Assembly (NCBI GenBank): GCA_009602735.1
Contig: WELA01006175.1
Location: 9,046-73,045 of the forward strand
Length of the DNA: 64,000 nt
Reading direction: 5' to 3'
Source of the DNA: Mesotaenium endlicherianum
Taxonomy: Eukaryota; Streptophyta; Zygnematophyceae; Zygnematales; Mesotaeniaceae
The position numbers were made by a program, and so were the translations under genes. Positions 34,111-46,139 of this stretch are shown here, piece after piece (position 1 is the first letter of the stretch; the number at the start of each line of letters is the position of its first letter). The notes beneath the pieces were generated by a model, which saw only the letters and a list, made by a program, of their open reading frames with translations, was not told where the DNA came from and made no database searches.

Positions 34111-36119
34111 TTGTCGATCGCCGCCCAGCAGTGTCCGCTCTTTATGGCTTCATGGGGCTGGGCGATGGCCGGCCAGTGGTCAAGACCAATAAGGACGGGC
34201 CCGAGGACAAGGAGATCTCTGTGGGGGTGGACCTGCTCAAGCCACAGGACGAGGAGCCGGACCTACCTAGTGCCGAGCTCCACCTCACGCCGCAGCAGCA
34301 GGCGGATGTCCTGGCAGCCCAGGCCAGGGAGCAGATTTGCATCTGCACTGCCCACGGCGCAATGATGCGGCAGATGGCGGACGATGCCACTGAGGCCCTC
34401 GCCACGGCCAGCACAGCCATTGATGCCGCCGCCCTTGCTTGCGGTGCGGCCGCAGCACCTACGGCTCATCAGGGAGTCTCGGCCTCTCGCGACGAGCCGT
34501 CCGCGAGGACCGACGTCCGCGTTCGCCACGACGTGCCTGTTGGCGTGGCCATTCAGTACAGTATGGACTCTCAGCCGCCCCCTCACGACGCCTCGCATTA
34601 GACCGGCGAAACCTGGCCTCGCACCACGGCATCCGAGGACGAGGTCATGCGGCAGGCAGCTTATCCTCGTAGATCCGACGACCAGTCCCTCAAGAGTGAG
34701 GAGGAGACACAGTGGGAGCGACTGCCAGAGGCATCCGTCGAGGTACTCAGCGCGGAGCCACCAGAGGAGCCCCCGCCAGCTGCGCCTACGGCACGCAGGC
34801 AGCGCGCACCTACTGGTCCGCCCCGCTTCAGCGCACCCAGCCAGCCCATGACACACGACTGGCCCAGCAGGGCTCGCACCGACGCCGCTGGACCCAGCCG
34901 TCCAGTGTCACACGACTGCTCAACAAGCCACGAGTGTCGCCGCATCGCGCATTTGTTTGCGACGAGCCGGGCTGCCGCGGCCTTCTCTAGCGCTGGCACA
35001 CACTCCATACAGCAGCCAGCGCCCAGGCTCAGCGTTCGCAAGCCACACCGCACGACCCCGTCTATCTGCGCCCATCTGACCTACACACATCGCACTAGGC
35101 CGACCATCGGGCCCGCTCGAGAGATCACTCCTCTCCGCGAGACGAGCCGCTCCCGATTGCTCACACCCCTTTGCGAGACGCGAGAGGTGACTCCCCTCCG
35201 CAAGACGCAAGCCCGCTCCATCACGCCGCCCTACGACGACGGGGAGCGCACGCCTCCTTACGACGACACGCAGGCCCGCGGGGACACGCCGTCATACGAC
35301 AACACTCGAGACCGACGCCGCACTCCGCCCTTTCGGCCTCTCTCAGCTGGCGACGACGCTCAGTCTTCTTCCGAGGCGCATTTTGTGATGCTGGCCCCTA
35401 CAGCTCTGCGCGCCAGCGTCCCTTGCAGCCACATCGCTGGCGACGGTCCCTCCGGGTCACCTCCTCCCAAGGTGGCCCGCACCAACAGCAGGCCGCCCAG
35501 TCGCCACCCATCTACGGCCGCCGCATGCACACGGCTCATGCATAGTCTCCGGCAGCCCCGAGACGCGCCTGTCCTTCGAGGGCAGCCCCGGCCGCGAGTT
35601 AAGCTGGCCCCTCGTCGGTTAGTTCTTCGGTCCCCGCAGGAGGTCGACAGCTCCAAGCAATCCGTTTGCACAGTCCCCTCTGCAGACATGCGCGCACGCC
35701 AGCGGGCCTACTTCGACCCGCACCCCTACTTGACTCAGTGTCCCGTTCTCGACCAGCTGGCCCACGCGGCCTCGCACCAGACTGACCGCGCCCAGCGCGA
35801 CAGGTGGCAGCAGCTGTGCGTGGCCTCGGCCCGACGTCAGGCCCGCGCTGTCTCTCCGACAGCCCTGCAGGATGCGCGCCTGCGGTGGCCCACCTACCAA
35901 GGACCACGCACGGGAGGAGCGTTCGCATCCGCTCACTGACCGCATCCCCAGCATTACGCGTGACTACGCAGACCGTGCTGTGGCCGCCCTCCGCATGGCG
36001 CCACATCAGCACAGCGCCGAGCGTACCTTCCCGCCGCCCGCTCAGCCCGGCACCCCCGCAATGGGGTGTCGCCCACTTCCGACTCCTATCTGCGCAGACG
36101 CTCGAGACGAGCGGCCCGG
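34111..36119 (+). other. Ib linker between protease and DNMT
   Basis: GC-rich coding-like sequence with little complexity. It contains an acidic patch (EDKEISVGVDLLKPQDEEP) just after the protease, then an Arg/Thr/Pro-rich stretch with repeated units REITPLRE, REVTPLRKT and RSRLLTPLCE near 35100-35300, each about 10 residues, also present in Ia near 11960-12110 (REVTPIRG, REVTPLRD). No known domain is recognised. The short conserved repeat between two diverged copies suggests that it was once translated. Confidence 0.5.
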
Positions 36120-37090
36120 CGACATCGTCCTCGTCGAGCTCTTCGCCGGCATCGCCACTGGGTTGCTCGCGACCTTACAGGCCGGCATCCCGGTGCGCCG
36201 CTACGTCTACCTTGATCCCGATCCTGAGGCCCAGCAGTTGGCCCGTCGGCAGATGGCGTTGTGCCACAAGCGGTTCCTAGACCTCCTTGTCGCGCACGCA
36301 CTCCGCCGCGCTCAGACAAACTGGCCCATGGACATCCGCGACATCACCGTCGAGCATGTCACCCGCCTTGGGCCCATTGACCTCGTCATCGCCGGTTGGG
36401 AGTGCCAGGGCTTCTCCAGAGCCAGGCGTGGCAGGGCGCTCAGCGATCCCCACACGGCCCTCTTCTGGCACTTGCTCCGCGTCCTCAACATTGTTGAGGA
36501 TCGCCAGCCGCCGCACACACTCGCGTGGGTCCTGGAGAACGTGGCCGCGCGCCACGATCACCGACCCGATGTTAGCGCCGACTTCGCCCTTTGCAGCAGC
36601 TACGTCGGCCGCGAGGCCGGCATCGACGTTGCCCAGATTGGTTCCTTCGCGCACCACGTCCGTGCCTACTTCACGAACCTGGCGATGCCAGGTACTCTCG
36701 AGGCGTTGGCCGCCTCTCATCCACGTCACCCACGCATCGTTGACTCCATCCTCGATGCCCCTCGTCTGGCCCAGCGCATGACTGCACTACCACATCCCTC
36801 CATGGCGCAGTGTAAGGTCCTGCATGACGTCACTCGCTTGCTGGCGACTTTTGTCAGCCGCTACGACAGCGACGCCTTCGTCGGAGATCAGCGCGGGATG
36901 GTCATCGACTTGGAGACCGGCATGTTTGACAGGCCGCGCCCTGCGGAGATGGCGCGTGCCATGGGCTTCCCGCCGCATCTCACACAGGTGGACGGTCTCA
37001 CTGAGGTGAACCGCATTCGCCTCTTGGGGCAGGCGATCGACGCCAACGTCCTCACGTGGATTCTGCTGCAGACGCAGGCCTTGGCGCCTC
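36120..37090 (+). pseudogene. Type I C5-cytosine DNA methyltransferase (Ib), whole domain
   Basis: An uninterrupted domain of about 325 residues. In the surrounding 592-residue frame, motif I (VELFAGIATGL, residues 88-98) binds S-adenosylmethionine; motif II is YVYLDPDPEA; motif IV AGWECQGFS carries the catalytic Cys at residue 178; motif VI is VLENV (220-224); motif VIII FAHHVRAYF (259-267); motif IX GFPPHLTQ (365-372); and motif X RIRLLGQAIDANVLTWIL (381-398). The target-recognition region lies between VIII and IX. The motif order I-IV-VI-VIII-IX-X is the unpermuted order of Dnmt1-type and bacterial enzymes, unlike the plant DRM order. It could methylate cytosine in element or host DNA; the activity is inferred. 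Confidence 0.9.
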
Positions 37091-37679
37091 TCTACGCCGC
37101 AGCCCGGCGTCCCGAGCTGCCTCGGCCTGCCGATGATATGGACGATGACTCCACCGCCGATGACAATCAGGCCCGGCCCGGCACGACGTGGCATCCTCAG
37201 CGCGCAGGGCCTGCACCGCAGGCGCGCGCGCGACCCCCCTCCCCACCGCCGCGCAGGGAGGACTCTGGTTCGCTGGGGGGGGGACGGCGGAGAGAGGAGT
37301 CCTCACGGCGACCCAGGGAGTCCCAGTCACCCAGGGAGTCCCGGTCACCCTTTCTTTTTCCTTGCTCGCAGGCAGATGGTGCCAGGCAGCTGGCCGCAGC
37401 TGCCACGGTGCAGGTACCCGCGGCAGGCCGAGCGCCAACCGCTACAGGGCAGGTGACACCTGCAGCACCACAAACTACCCCAGCGGCAAGACAAGAGACT
37501 CCAGCTGCAGGCCAGGCGACGCCACCAGCTCCACCAACATGGAAGCTGGGGGGGACACTCACCAAGGCGCAGGTTGCACAGTTGACGGCACTGCTGGACG
37601 GGAGGCGCAGCACCAGCTTTGCCAACGGCATGCACGATCTCGGGCGCTAGAGGGGGGACCATGCGGATTACTCTCACGT

Positions 37680-38560
37680 CGCAGGAGCCCATTTTCCTGA
37701 AGCGTTATCGCTACAGCCACTTCGAGGATGGCTTGATCAGCGCGCAAACAGGCAAGCTGGAGGACAGCCGGCTCATTCAGGAGTCCTCCTCTCGCTATGC
37801 CGCACCCACAGTCATGCCAGCCAAGAAGGATGCCTCGGGCAAATGGTCCGAGAAGAGGATGTGCGGTGACTATCGTAGGCTGAACGAGGTCACCGAGCAA
37901 GACAGATATCCTATGCAGACGCCTGACGAAATCTTTGACAACATTGGCGCGTGCACTTGGTTCTCAGTGCTGGATCTGCGTCAGGGCTTCAACCAGATTC
38001 CCATCGCCGAGGAGGACCAGCATAGGACGGCATTCTGGGGACCACAGCGGCTCTACGAGTGGGTGGTGATGCCGTTTGGGTTGAAGAACGCGCCAGCTAC
38101 CTTTCAGAGGGTGATGAATAAGGAGCTGGCCGGGTTGTCCTTTGCCCGATGCTACATCGATGACGTGCTCGTCTTCAATCAGACGTTTGAGGAGCACGTG
38201 GCGCACATCATTGCTGTCCTGGACCGCTTGGAGGCCGCTGGGCTCAAGTGCCATCCAGGCAAGTGCACTTTTGGGACCCGCGAGGTGGAGTACCTTGGCC
38301 ACCTGCTCTCCTCCAGCGGCTTGGCACCCCAGCTGGCGAAGATCTTGGCCATCACAGGCATCCCACCTCCTAAAGATCTCTCGCAGCTGCGGGCCTTCCT
38401 CGGCATCGCCAACTACTACCGCCGCTTCGTGCCAGGGTTCAGCGAGCTAGCCAAGCCGCTCAACGACTTGCTCTGCAAGGGCGTTGCCTGCGTGTGGGGA
38501 CCAGAGCAGCAGGCGGCTTTTGATAAGCTCAAGGAGCTGTTGGTGAGCGCTTCTGTGCCT
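37680..38560 (+). pseudogene. Type I reverse transcriptase (Ib)
   Basis: Conserved blocks: [60 protein letters not shown], the catalytic [17 protein letters not shown], and VEYLGHLLSSSGLAP. It groups by eye with Ty3/gypsy RT. Just upstream lies a Pro/Ala-rich stretch with repeated SPFLFP and AAAxxQVPAAG words. Confidence 0.9.
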
Positions 38561-38569
38561 CGGCGTCCT

Positions 38570-38935
38570 GACTACGCAAAGCCCTTCATCCTGTGCTGGT
38601 GCAGGAGCATGACGGCTTCGAGCATGTGGTGGCCTACGCCAGCCGCAGCAACAACCGCGCAGAAGGCAACTACGGCTCCTACAAGGGGGAGTGCCTGGCA
38701 GCGGTCTGGGCGATCGTGCACTTCAGGCACTATCTCTATGGCACACACTTCCGCCTGGTCACCGACCATCAGCCACTTAAGTGGCTCATGACGTCGGAGC
38801 GCTTGACCGGCAAGAACGCACGGTGGGCGCTTATCTTGCAGGAGTACACCTTCGACGTGCACCACGGTCCAGGCTTGACCAACCTGGACGCTGACGGTCT
38901 CAGCCGTAACCCGCTGCCCTCCTCAAGGGATCTCA
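38570..38935 (+). pseudogene. Type I RNase H (Ib)
   Basis: Recognised from YASRSNNRAEGNYGSYKGEC, LAAVWAIVHFRHYLYGTHFR, LVTDHQPLKWLM and the end block VHHGPGLTNLDADGLSRNP, which are standard Ty3/gypsy RNase H words. Confidence 0.9.
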
Positions 38936-39169
38936 CTGTGCCCCGCCTCGATGAGGATGAGCGGGTGGCCTGGCACGCGGCGGCCTTCCTGGCGTTCACC
39001 GTGGACGGCGATGTGCGGCCCGCAAGGCTCACTAGCCTGGACATGGTGACCGTCACCACGCGGCGATTGGCCTTGGCAGCGGCAGAGGATCAGGACAGCT
39101 GGCAGCGCGGTTCCGAGGACGTGTGGGACGACGCCCCAGTGCTGCAGTACGTCAAGGCCAAGGAGTTGG

Positions 39170-40370
39170 CACCCAATGTCAGCGCACGCGAGCGCAACCG
39201 CATCCTCAGGCGCAGCCGCGACTTCATTTTCATGGAGGGGCGCGTGCGGCGCGTGATGGCGGACGGCTTCGTCTTGGTGGTCCCTGAGCCTGCCATACGC
39301 AGTCAGCTGGTGCGCCAAGTGCACAAGTCCTTCGAGCACTTTGGTGTCAAGCGCACCCTCAGTCTTCTTCAGGCCGAGTACTGGTGGCACGGCATGACTA
39401 AGGTCGTCGCCGCTGTCGTCAGCAGCTGCACTCTGTGCGACCGTGTGCGCTTGAGCTTCACAGCGCGCACCGTTGCCCTCAGCCCCCTCCTATTCAGGGG
39501 CTGTTCTACAGGTGGTCGCTTGACTTGGCTGGAGAGCTGCCCAAGTCTTGCCAGGGCAACCTCTACGTCTTGGTGATGATTGAGCACATGTCCAAGTGGA
39601 TCGAGCTCGTGCCCTTGCCCAGCAAGGCCAGTGAGGGGATCGCTCAGGCCTTTCTTGATCAGGTCCTTAGCCGTTTTGGCGACTGCGCAGAGGTGCTGAC
39701 CGACCAGGGCAAGGAGTTCCAGGGCAGCTTTCAGAAGCTGCTGGAGCGCTCTATGATCGACCACCGCACCACCTCCCGCGATCATCCTCAAGCTGACGGC
39801 CTTGCCGAGCGCATGGTGCAGACCGTCAAGCTAGGGTTGCGGAAGTACTGCCTTGCCCACGACCGTACCCACTGGGACGACGCCCTCCCTTGGCTGGCGA
39901 TGGGGTACAGGTTCAGTAAGCAGGCCTCCCTGGCCTCGCACTCTCCCTACTTCCTTCTCTACGGCCGACAGCCCATCCTGCCAGCAGCAGCCAGGACTGT
40001 GGCCGAGAACGTCTTGGACTTGGACAGTCCCGAGACATGGAGTGCTCTTATCGGGCAGCGTGCTCAGCTCTTTCGGCGCCTGATGCCCATGGCCATGGAT
40101 AACCTCAGCATCGCACAGCATCGCGACACACTGAGGTACGCCATGACTCGTGGAGGAGCCTATCATCCGCGGGTATTGCAGTTTTACGCAGGTGACTTCG
40201 TGTACCTGCGACGTCAGACGAAGAACACCCTCAACACCAGCAGCTCGTCGGTCATCCTGCGCGTCAAGTGTGCCTTGGCGTCAGGAGTCCTGGAGCTGGA
40301 AGGCGCAGATGGCCGTCTTCACAAGGACCACACAAAGAACTGTGGGCCGTGCCACCTTCCTAACCTTGAC
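39170..40370 (+). pseudogene. Type I DDE integrase (Ib)
   Basis: The zinc-binding H2C2 region reads HKSFEHFGVKRTLSLLQAEY, then SSCTLCDRVR. The catalytic core has the first Asp in WSLDLAGELP, the second in VLTDQGKEFQGSF and the Glu in DHPQADGLAERMVQTVK, so the full DDE triad is visible. The C-terminal part contains DFVYLRRQTKNTLNTSSS, LELEGADGRLHKD and NCGPCHLPNL. A DDE integrase normally acts on linear cDNA ends; this matters because the element has split direct repeats, which are otherwise tied to tyrosine recombinases. Confidence 0.9.
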
Positions 40371-40394
40371 TTGCAGGTCCGTCCCCGCGACGCG

Positions 40395-40560
40395 CGGCCG
40401 CCCAAGGACTGGGCGTGCCAGATCTGTCACAGCACTGGCCAGGAGGCCAAGATGCTGCTCTGCGACAGCGGCAACCTCGGCTTCCACATCGGCTCCCTCG
40501 ACCCGCCGCTGGCCCGCGTGCCAGCTGGAGACTGGTTCTGCGGAGACTGCACTGAGCTAG
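40395..40560 (+). pseudogene. Type I PHD-type finger at the integrase C-terminus (Ib)
   Basis: The translation reads KDWACQICHSTGQ, then MLLCDSG, NLGFHIG, DPPLARVPAGDWFCGDC, which is the PHD layout also seen in Ia at 15300-15480. In cellular proteins such fingers bind the H3 tail. It ends the polyprotein, about 50 bases before the purine tract. Confidence 0.75.
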
Positions 40561-40596
40561 CCTTAGGCAGCGTACACAGCCCATCAGCTAGAGGCT

Positions 40597-40748
40597 GAGA
40601 GCTGGGGGGGGAATTAAAACATTTTCGACTTGACTCCCTTTTTGGCTATAACGCCACATGTATTATAGACTCCATTGCAGCAAAGCCTGCTTGCCTATGA
40701 TGTATTGCTTATGCCTATGGTGCCCACTCGACCTCGTAACGCACGACA
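40597..40748 (+). repeat. Ib purine tract and short repeat B1
   Basis: The purine tract GAGCTGGGGGGGGAA precedes B1 (40613-40748, 136 bp), which starts ATTAAAACATTTTCGACTTG and ends GCACGACA. GC (40749-40750) joins it to A2. B2 (41726-41861) is the equal-length second copy. Confidence 0.85.
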
Positions 40749-40750
40749 GC

Positions 40751-41861
40751 TATCATGATTTATTGAGTCGAGGTTGTCGTATAAAAACCAAGCTCCACAT
40801 GTGCGGAACATCAACCTAGGAAGGACGACTTTGCATTGACTTTATGCATCTGTATATTGATCTTTTCTAAATTTCCAAGTCACCACCGTGTAGCGCGTTG
40901 AAGCATCTTCCGAATGGCACCAATTTCGCGTCATTTGGTCAAGTATCGAGCGAGATAGGTGCGATCTAGTCCGCGTCACCTACCGGTCCCTAGCGAAACT
41001 TTTCCAAGGCCCAAAGGTGACATTATTGGCTCTTCGTGACCCCAAGCTTTGTGGGCACACATCCGCGAGCCCCTTAGCCTACATAAGCTTTGCATTTCCA
41101 TAGTATATGTGCATCATTGAGGCTATAACTTGGTGACTGCATCACCTACTCCTAGAGGAAGCTTCTTCAATTTCCAGATCCACTTTTGAGGCGCTATCTA
41201 GGTAGAATCACCCAAGGTAAGCTCGGCCAATGAGGGACACGTAGCATATCCTACGCACCTTGCTTTGATTGGTTTGAGTTATGCTTAGCCTATAGGAGTG
41301 CTAGTACATGCCTTGTACACATTAGTGGACATAGGAGAGCCTCCTAGAGTGACTACATGCACTGGTTCCGCCGCATACCCCGCCGGATTTCCAGGAGTAT
41401 AAGTACTAGAGATGTCCCTAGAAGAGACATCTTTTAGAAGTCCATTATGCCAGGTGTAAGTAACAGAGATTATCAGTAAAGCTTACACTTTTATCTCTTG
41501 TGTTTTCAGGATAGTTACTCTCTTATGAAGAGCAAGCCCTCCAGGCTTCCAGTCACTTGAAGAACTGCACAAGTGGTGAGCAAAGTCACAGCTTAAGCCC
41601 TTGCCATAGGACTACTCTGAAGATCATGTTGTGCTTCCAGTGATCTTTTGGGCCATACTTCATTAGTTGTTTTCCTACCAGATTACAGTCTTGAGGTGCT
41701 CACTCTGGAGAGTACACATCCCTTAATTAAAACATTTTCGACTTGACTCCCTTTTTGGCTATAACGCCATATGTATTATAGACTCCATTGCAGCAAAGCG
41801 TGCTTGTTTATGATGTGTTGCTTATGCCTATGGTGCGCACTCGACCTCGTAACGCACAACA
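40751..41861 (+). repeat. Ib repeats A2 (40751-41725) and B2 (41726-41861)
   Basis: A2 repeats A1 (28612-29590) with about 2% differences and passes directly into B2, a copy of B1. Element C sequence resumes with TTGG at 41862. The layout is the same as in Ia. Confidence 0.88.
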
Positions 41862-42840
41862 TTGGCCATGCGGAGGAAGTTCCTGAGTTGATGGATATCA
41901 GCAGGTACCGGCCAATCTCTGACTGCTTGCACCTTCTTCTGCTCCACCTTGACTCCTTCAGCTCCCACTACATGTCCAAGAAACTCGACTTCCTTGAGGC
42001 AAAAGTCGCACTTGCTCATCTTCCCATACAAAATCTGATCTCTCACGACTTCCAACACCTTTCTCAGATGCTCCACATGCTCCTCCAAGGTCTTCAAATA
42101 GATCAGGATGTTGTCCAAAAGTACCACCACAAACTGGTCCAAGTAGAGTCTGAAGATACTATTCACAAGTCCCATGAATGTAGCAGGTGCATTAGTCAAC
42201 CCAAAAGGCATAACTGTGAACTCAAATAATGCATAGCGAGTCTTCAGAGCAGTCTTTTGAACATCTCCTTCCGCAATCCGTACCTGGTGATAGCCGCTCC
42301 TCAAATCAATCTTCGAGAAATACTTTGCTCCAACAAGCCTGTCAATCAACTCGTCCACTTGTGGAAGTGGGCACCTGTTCTTGATGGTAATTTTGATAAG
42401 TGCTCGGTAGTCGACACACATCCTCATAGTCCCATCCTTCTTCTTCACAAATAAGACTGCCGCTGCAAATGGAGACTCGCTGGGTCGGATGAATCCCTTC
42501 TCCAATAGCTCTGTCAACTGCTTCTTCAACTCACCCAACTCCGCAAACGATTGACGATAGGCGGGTCTCACTGGTGGCTTGCTCCCTAGTTCCAACTCAA
42601 TTTTGTGCTCCAAAGCTCTTTGTGGAGGTAATTCTGCAAGTAGCTCCTCTGGAAACACACACTTGAACTCCTCCAACAGCGCCTTAATTTGGGCAGGCAT
42701 CTCAGCAAGTTTCTTCTTCTCTTGAGCAATTGGGCTCTGCTCCTTCTGAGCAAGGGGATCAGACACCACTACTTGCTCCTCTGGCAATGTATATTCGCCC
42801 AGGTTATTGGGATTCACGCTTGCTTCATTGGGTGATCGGG
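41862..42840 (-). pseudogene. Element C reverse transcriptase
   Basis: Minus-strand words match element [58 protein letters not shown] and [19 protein letters not shown]. It is bounded by element Ib on the left and by a solo LTR on the right. Confidence 0.9.
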
Positions 42841-43758
42841 TGTAACGGTTCTGCTTTTTGAGAGGATCTTTCCTCGAGATTCAAGGAGAATTTAGATGAA
42901 GTGGAAAGAAAATCTATATACTTGTGCAAATCGACAAATCCTCAAGAAATCAAAAATGAAAACTAACGTAGAACGTGTGCTTGTAAGAGTTGCACTCACA
43001 ATGACTCTGCAGGTATTTATACCTGCACAACATGAGGCACTAGAGTGCTTTGAGTCACCAAGGGCACTGGTTCATGTCAACAAAAACAGGCAAAGGGGTA
43101 CGACCCATTTCGGCTGAATGCTCGAAACGCGCCGTTTGGCCGTTTGGAGACTTTTCGACGGTTTCCAAAAAACCGTTTCGGGCCAAACGGGCATTTTCGC
43201 GTTCTCGCGACTTCTCGAAAAGTTGCAACTGTTTGCAGAGTCGCGTACAGATGCTTTTTGTCATAAATCGGTAGTTATAAAAACTACTTCGCCAATTGAT
43301 TAGGCATGAACGTTTCTAACGACAAGTCGCGGGTTTGAATCCGCTCGGATGCAAAGTCGCTCTGCATATTATGTGTCGTTTGATTTTTACGACTGTTTGT
43401 TCGTATTAACGATTGGTCGTAAATCCAAAATCTGTGACTGTGCATTATCCAAAATAATGACAATCAAAATAACTTAATCAAACAATAATTAATTAAGTTA
43501 TCATCTTATAATTAATCAAAGTAACTTCATGAATAATTATGTCGTACTTTTGCGAAGTGGTTGAATTACGTTACGACGCTCTTTGCAATAGTATCTCGGT
43601 CGTTTTGCCAATCGACCGGGAATTAATCGGCACACGCGTGTGGCGAATAATTGAATGTGATGCGTTCATTTATCAAATAATATATGATAAATAGAAGAAC
43701 GTATTTTAGGTAATCGAGATAACGTCCCAATTACGCCTAAAAAGCTCAAATCGTTACA
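42841..43758 (-). repeat. Solo LTR of family D inside element C
   Basis: A 918-bp block starting TGTAACGGTTCTGC and ending AAATCGTTACA interrupts the protease-RT region of C. Its reverse complement aligns with the 3' LTR of element D (48257-49219) at both ends and through the middle (for example cgtgtg.cga.taatt and gattggcaaaacgac). No internal sequence is attached, so it is a solo LTR, the usual product of recombination between two LTRs. The flanking duplication is short and unclear (ggg on both sides). Confidence 0.8.
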
Positions 43759-45246
43759 GGGCCACCAAAACAAGGTACATCTCCTTCACCTGATTCGCCC
43801 TCCATAGTTTCTTAACTTGCAGGCTCGATAGAAGACAGTTACTTGTGCTCGTAACTACCTCCACCTGTTTTGCTGTCTCCATTTGACCATCACGCCCGTA
43901 GACCTTCACTTGTCCCGTGCTCCAGTGCACTCGAGGGTTGGCTTTTCTCAGCCATGGTCGGGTCAATATCACCTCATGGTGACCCAACTCTGCCTGCTCC
44001 ATAACTTCCTTACTTTGATGCCCCGCTACTTCCACGTGAATAGCTTCCGTAGGTGCATCACACTTGAGTCTCTGCCTCATTGCCAAAATTGCCTCCTTAG
44101 GCTCATAGTGCTTCTGCACGGAGATTTGCCACTCTTTCACCAGCTTCTTGTGCACAAAGTTTGCACTTGCGCCACTGTCGTCCATACACTTCGCCTTGTT
44201 GCCGTCGACTACTCCTTCCACAATAATAGGCTTGTCAACATCTCGTCTTCCGCTTCTCGGCAGGCTCCTGGGGATAACCTCCTTGTGAGTTCTCGTCTTC
44301 ACGCCAGTAGACACCCCAGAACGACTTACTGGCGTCCTCCTTTTTCCTGTTGTTGAGGTTGCTTCGCCCTCACATGACTGTCTCGAGCCAGATGTCCAAG
44401 GTTGCCGCAATTATAGCAGGGTCCTCTCGGCTTGAAATTTTGCTGCCTGCGCTGGTACTGCACAAGTCCCAACTCCATGGGTACTGGACCTTGAACACTC
44501 GTGCTTGGCGCTTGAGATCCAAAGTGTCGATATCCTCCAAAGTTGTGGCTGCCCCACTGTCTCTGACTATACTCCACAGCGTCGACCCTTGTGGCCAATG
44601 CCATCATTTCTCCAAGACTGGTAGGGTCCTTGAGCGCCACTTCCTTGGCTATAGTTGGCTTGAGTCCCCACTTGAACTTGTCTATCATCTCCAACTCGTG
44701 CATAGATGGGCATTGAAGCGCCAGCTCGTTGAAGCGCGATACATATTCTTGAACGCTTCCTCGTTGACGAAGGCGCACCAATAGATCTCGAGCGGCAGCC
44801 TCGGGTGCAATAGGTTGAAATTGCCTTTACAAGCCTTCAAAGAGCTGATCAACAGTAGCAGGAACTCCAGACAACTTTTCCTCTTGTTCATACCAAGCTC
44901 CTGCACTCTTCTTCAGCAAAGTAATCACGAAGGCGACTTGCCTGTTGGACGTGAGCGCAGAATAATCCATAAACTTCTTCACTCCGAAAAGCCATTGATG
45001 AACAGGCGGCGATCCACGCTCTCCAGTATACACTTCAGGCTTAGGCGCACGCACTCTCGATGCGGGTGGAATAACTGGTTGCACCACCGGTTAAACATGG
45101 ATTGGTGGTATAGCAGGTGCGGGTGTCAAACTTATCGAAGCGCCATTTCCAACAACAACTCGCACCATTCTCTCCACCTCCGCATGCATATTTTGTTAAA
45201 ACTGGGCGCAGACTTCTCCTCCAATTGCATTTGTCATTTGCCTTAG
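43759..45246 (-). pseudogene. Element C gag and protease
   Basis: Gag words PKPEVYTGERGSPPVHQWLF and RQRGSVQEYVSRFNELALQC and the zinc knuckle CYNCGNLGHLARDS match element A. Protease: KPIIVEGVVDGNKAKC, then DSGASANFVHKKLV. It lies between the primer site and the solo LTR. Confidence 0.85.
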
Positions 45247-45380
45247 CATCGCCTGCATCTCTTGTTGCTCTCTGGTCATTGTTGGTGCTGCCTACTGCCC
45301 CATGCGCTCATCATGCTCGACATGTTCGCCTCCTCCAGCTGCCGGCTGCGACTCCATAATATAATATGCAAACTAGCCCA

Positions 45381-46139
45381 TCTCCGATACCAGATGAAAG
45401 GGGCAAAATGCCCTAGTGGAAGCGTAGTGACTCACGAGGAAGAACTAGTTGCAATCAGACTAAAAAGTGCAGCGGCATATCACTAAGAAAGCCTAGGAAA
45501 ATTACTCAACATTTTGAGTAGCAAAAAAGTGCTCACAAATGGATTAGGATGAAAGGCCTCATCATTACAAACCCGTAGAAATTTACAGAAATGAAAATTG
45601 ATAAGAAATGAGGAAGTTATGTCTATTTATAGTTTTCTGACCTAAGTCCTCTCTAGGCCGGAGGGCCGCTTAGCAACGGATTTTTTGAAGTGTTTGTCAA
45701 ATCGTCCCTTCCAAAATATTCGTGAGTAGGCCAGATCAGTCTCATCTGACGTGTCGGGCCAATTTGACGTCCACATGCATGCACCAAAATATATAGAATA
45801 TACTAACTTAGACGCGCTAGGCTAATCCGAAACTTCTAGGTAAATTGACCTAGTCGGCACTCCGCGTCAGCCGAGATTACGTGAAGGTTCGAATTCACTC
45901 TAACGGCCCAGATCGCTCAACGCTTTCGGTCAATTCGACGGTTGCGCTCACCGCCAATTAAGGACAGTTGTCAACCGACCTCAAAACTAATCAAACTTTG
46001 AAAATCCATAACTCTCTCAATACTTAATCAAATTCAATCAATTTTATATCAAAATGACCATAGAATGCACTCTACACTACTATGCAATCAAAACATACTT
46101 TCATGGAATTCAAAAATGCACTGTATAAACCTATGACCA
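45381..46139 (-). repeat. Element C 5' LTR and primer-binding site
   Basis: The LTR (45395-46139) aligns with the 744-bp LTRs of element A at several percent difference. The primer site TGGTATCGGAGA (45381-45392) lies two bases away. The LTR abuts RNase H sequence of element D at 46140. Confidence 0.85.

Larger units (their letters stand above)
28612..41861 (+). mobile_element. Ib: type I DNMT-bearing Ty3/gypsy-like element, all parts present
   Basis: A 13.25-kb unit beginning TGTCATG and ending CACAACA, flanked by TTGC (28608-28611) and TTGG (41862-41865), a probable 4-bp target duplication with one later change. Parts: A1 28612-29590, gag 29640-30880, Ala-rich linker, protease about 33690-34110, a second linker, DNMT 36120-37090, RT 37680-38560, RNase H 38570-38935, integrase 39170-40370, PHD-type finger 40395-40560, purine tract, B1 40613-40748, A2 40751-41725, B2 41726-41861. 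It is broken, with about four or more breaks, yet every part can be seen. A1 and A2 show about 20 differences in 975 bases by eye (about 2%), so it is young. It sits in the RT of element C. Confidence 0.9.
28371..46139 (-). mobile_element. C: chromovirus of element A's family, split by three insertions
   Basis: Minus-strand order: 5' LTR 45395-46139, primer site 45381-45392, gag and protease 43759-45246, the solo LTR of family D (42841-43758), RT 41862-42840, the DNMT element Ib (28612-41861), an RNase H piece 28371-28611, then G1 begins. Its protein words match element A throughout. Its far end is not in the window. It is broken, with several breaks besides the insertions. It sits in the RNase H region of element D. 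Confidence 0.85.

Noticed and set aside
36120-37090. DNMT domain as a host DNA methyltransferase gene
   Set aside because: It is flanked in the same orientation by element protease and RT, has no introns and recurs at the same place in Ia and, in a different family, in II.
28612-41861. Assigning the DNMT elements to the DIRS order because of the split direct repeats
   Set aside because: RT, RNase H and a DDE integrase of Ty3/gypsy type are visible and no tyrosine recombinase motifs were found. Target duplications are present, whereas DIRS elements normally make none.
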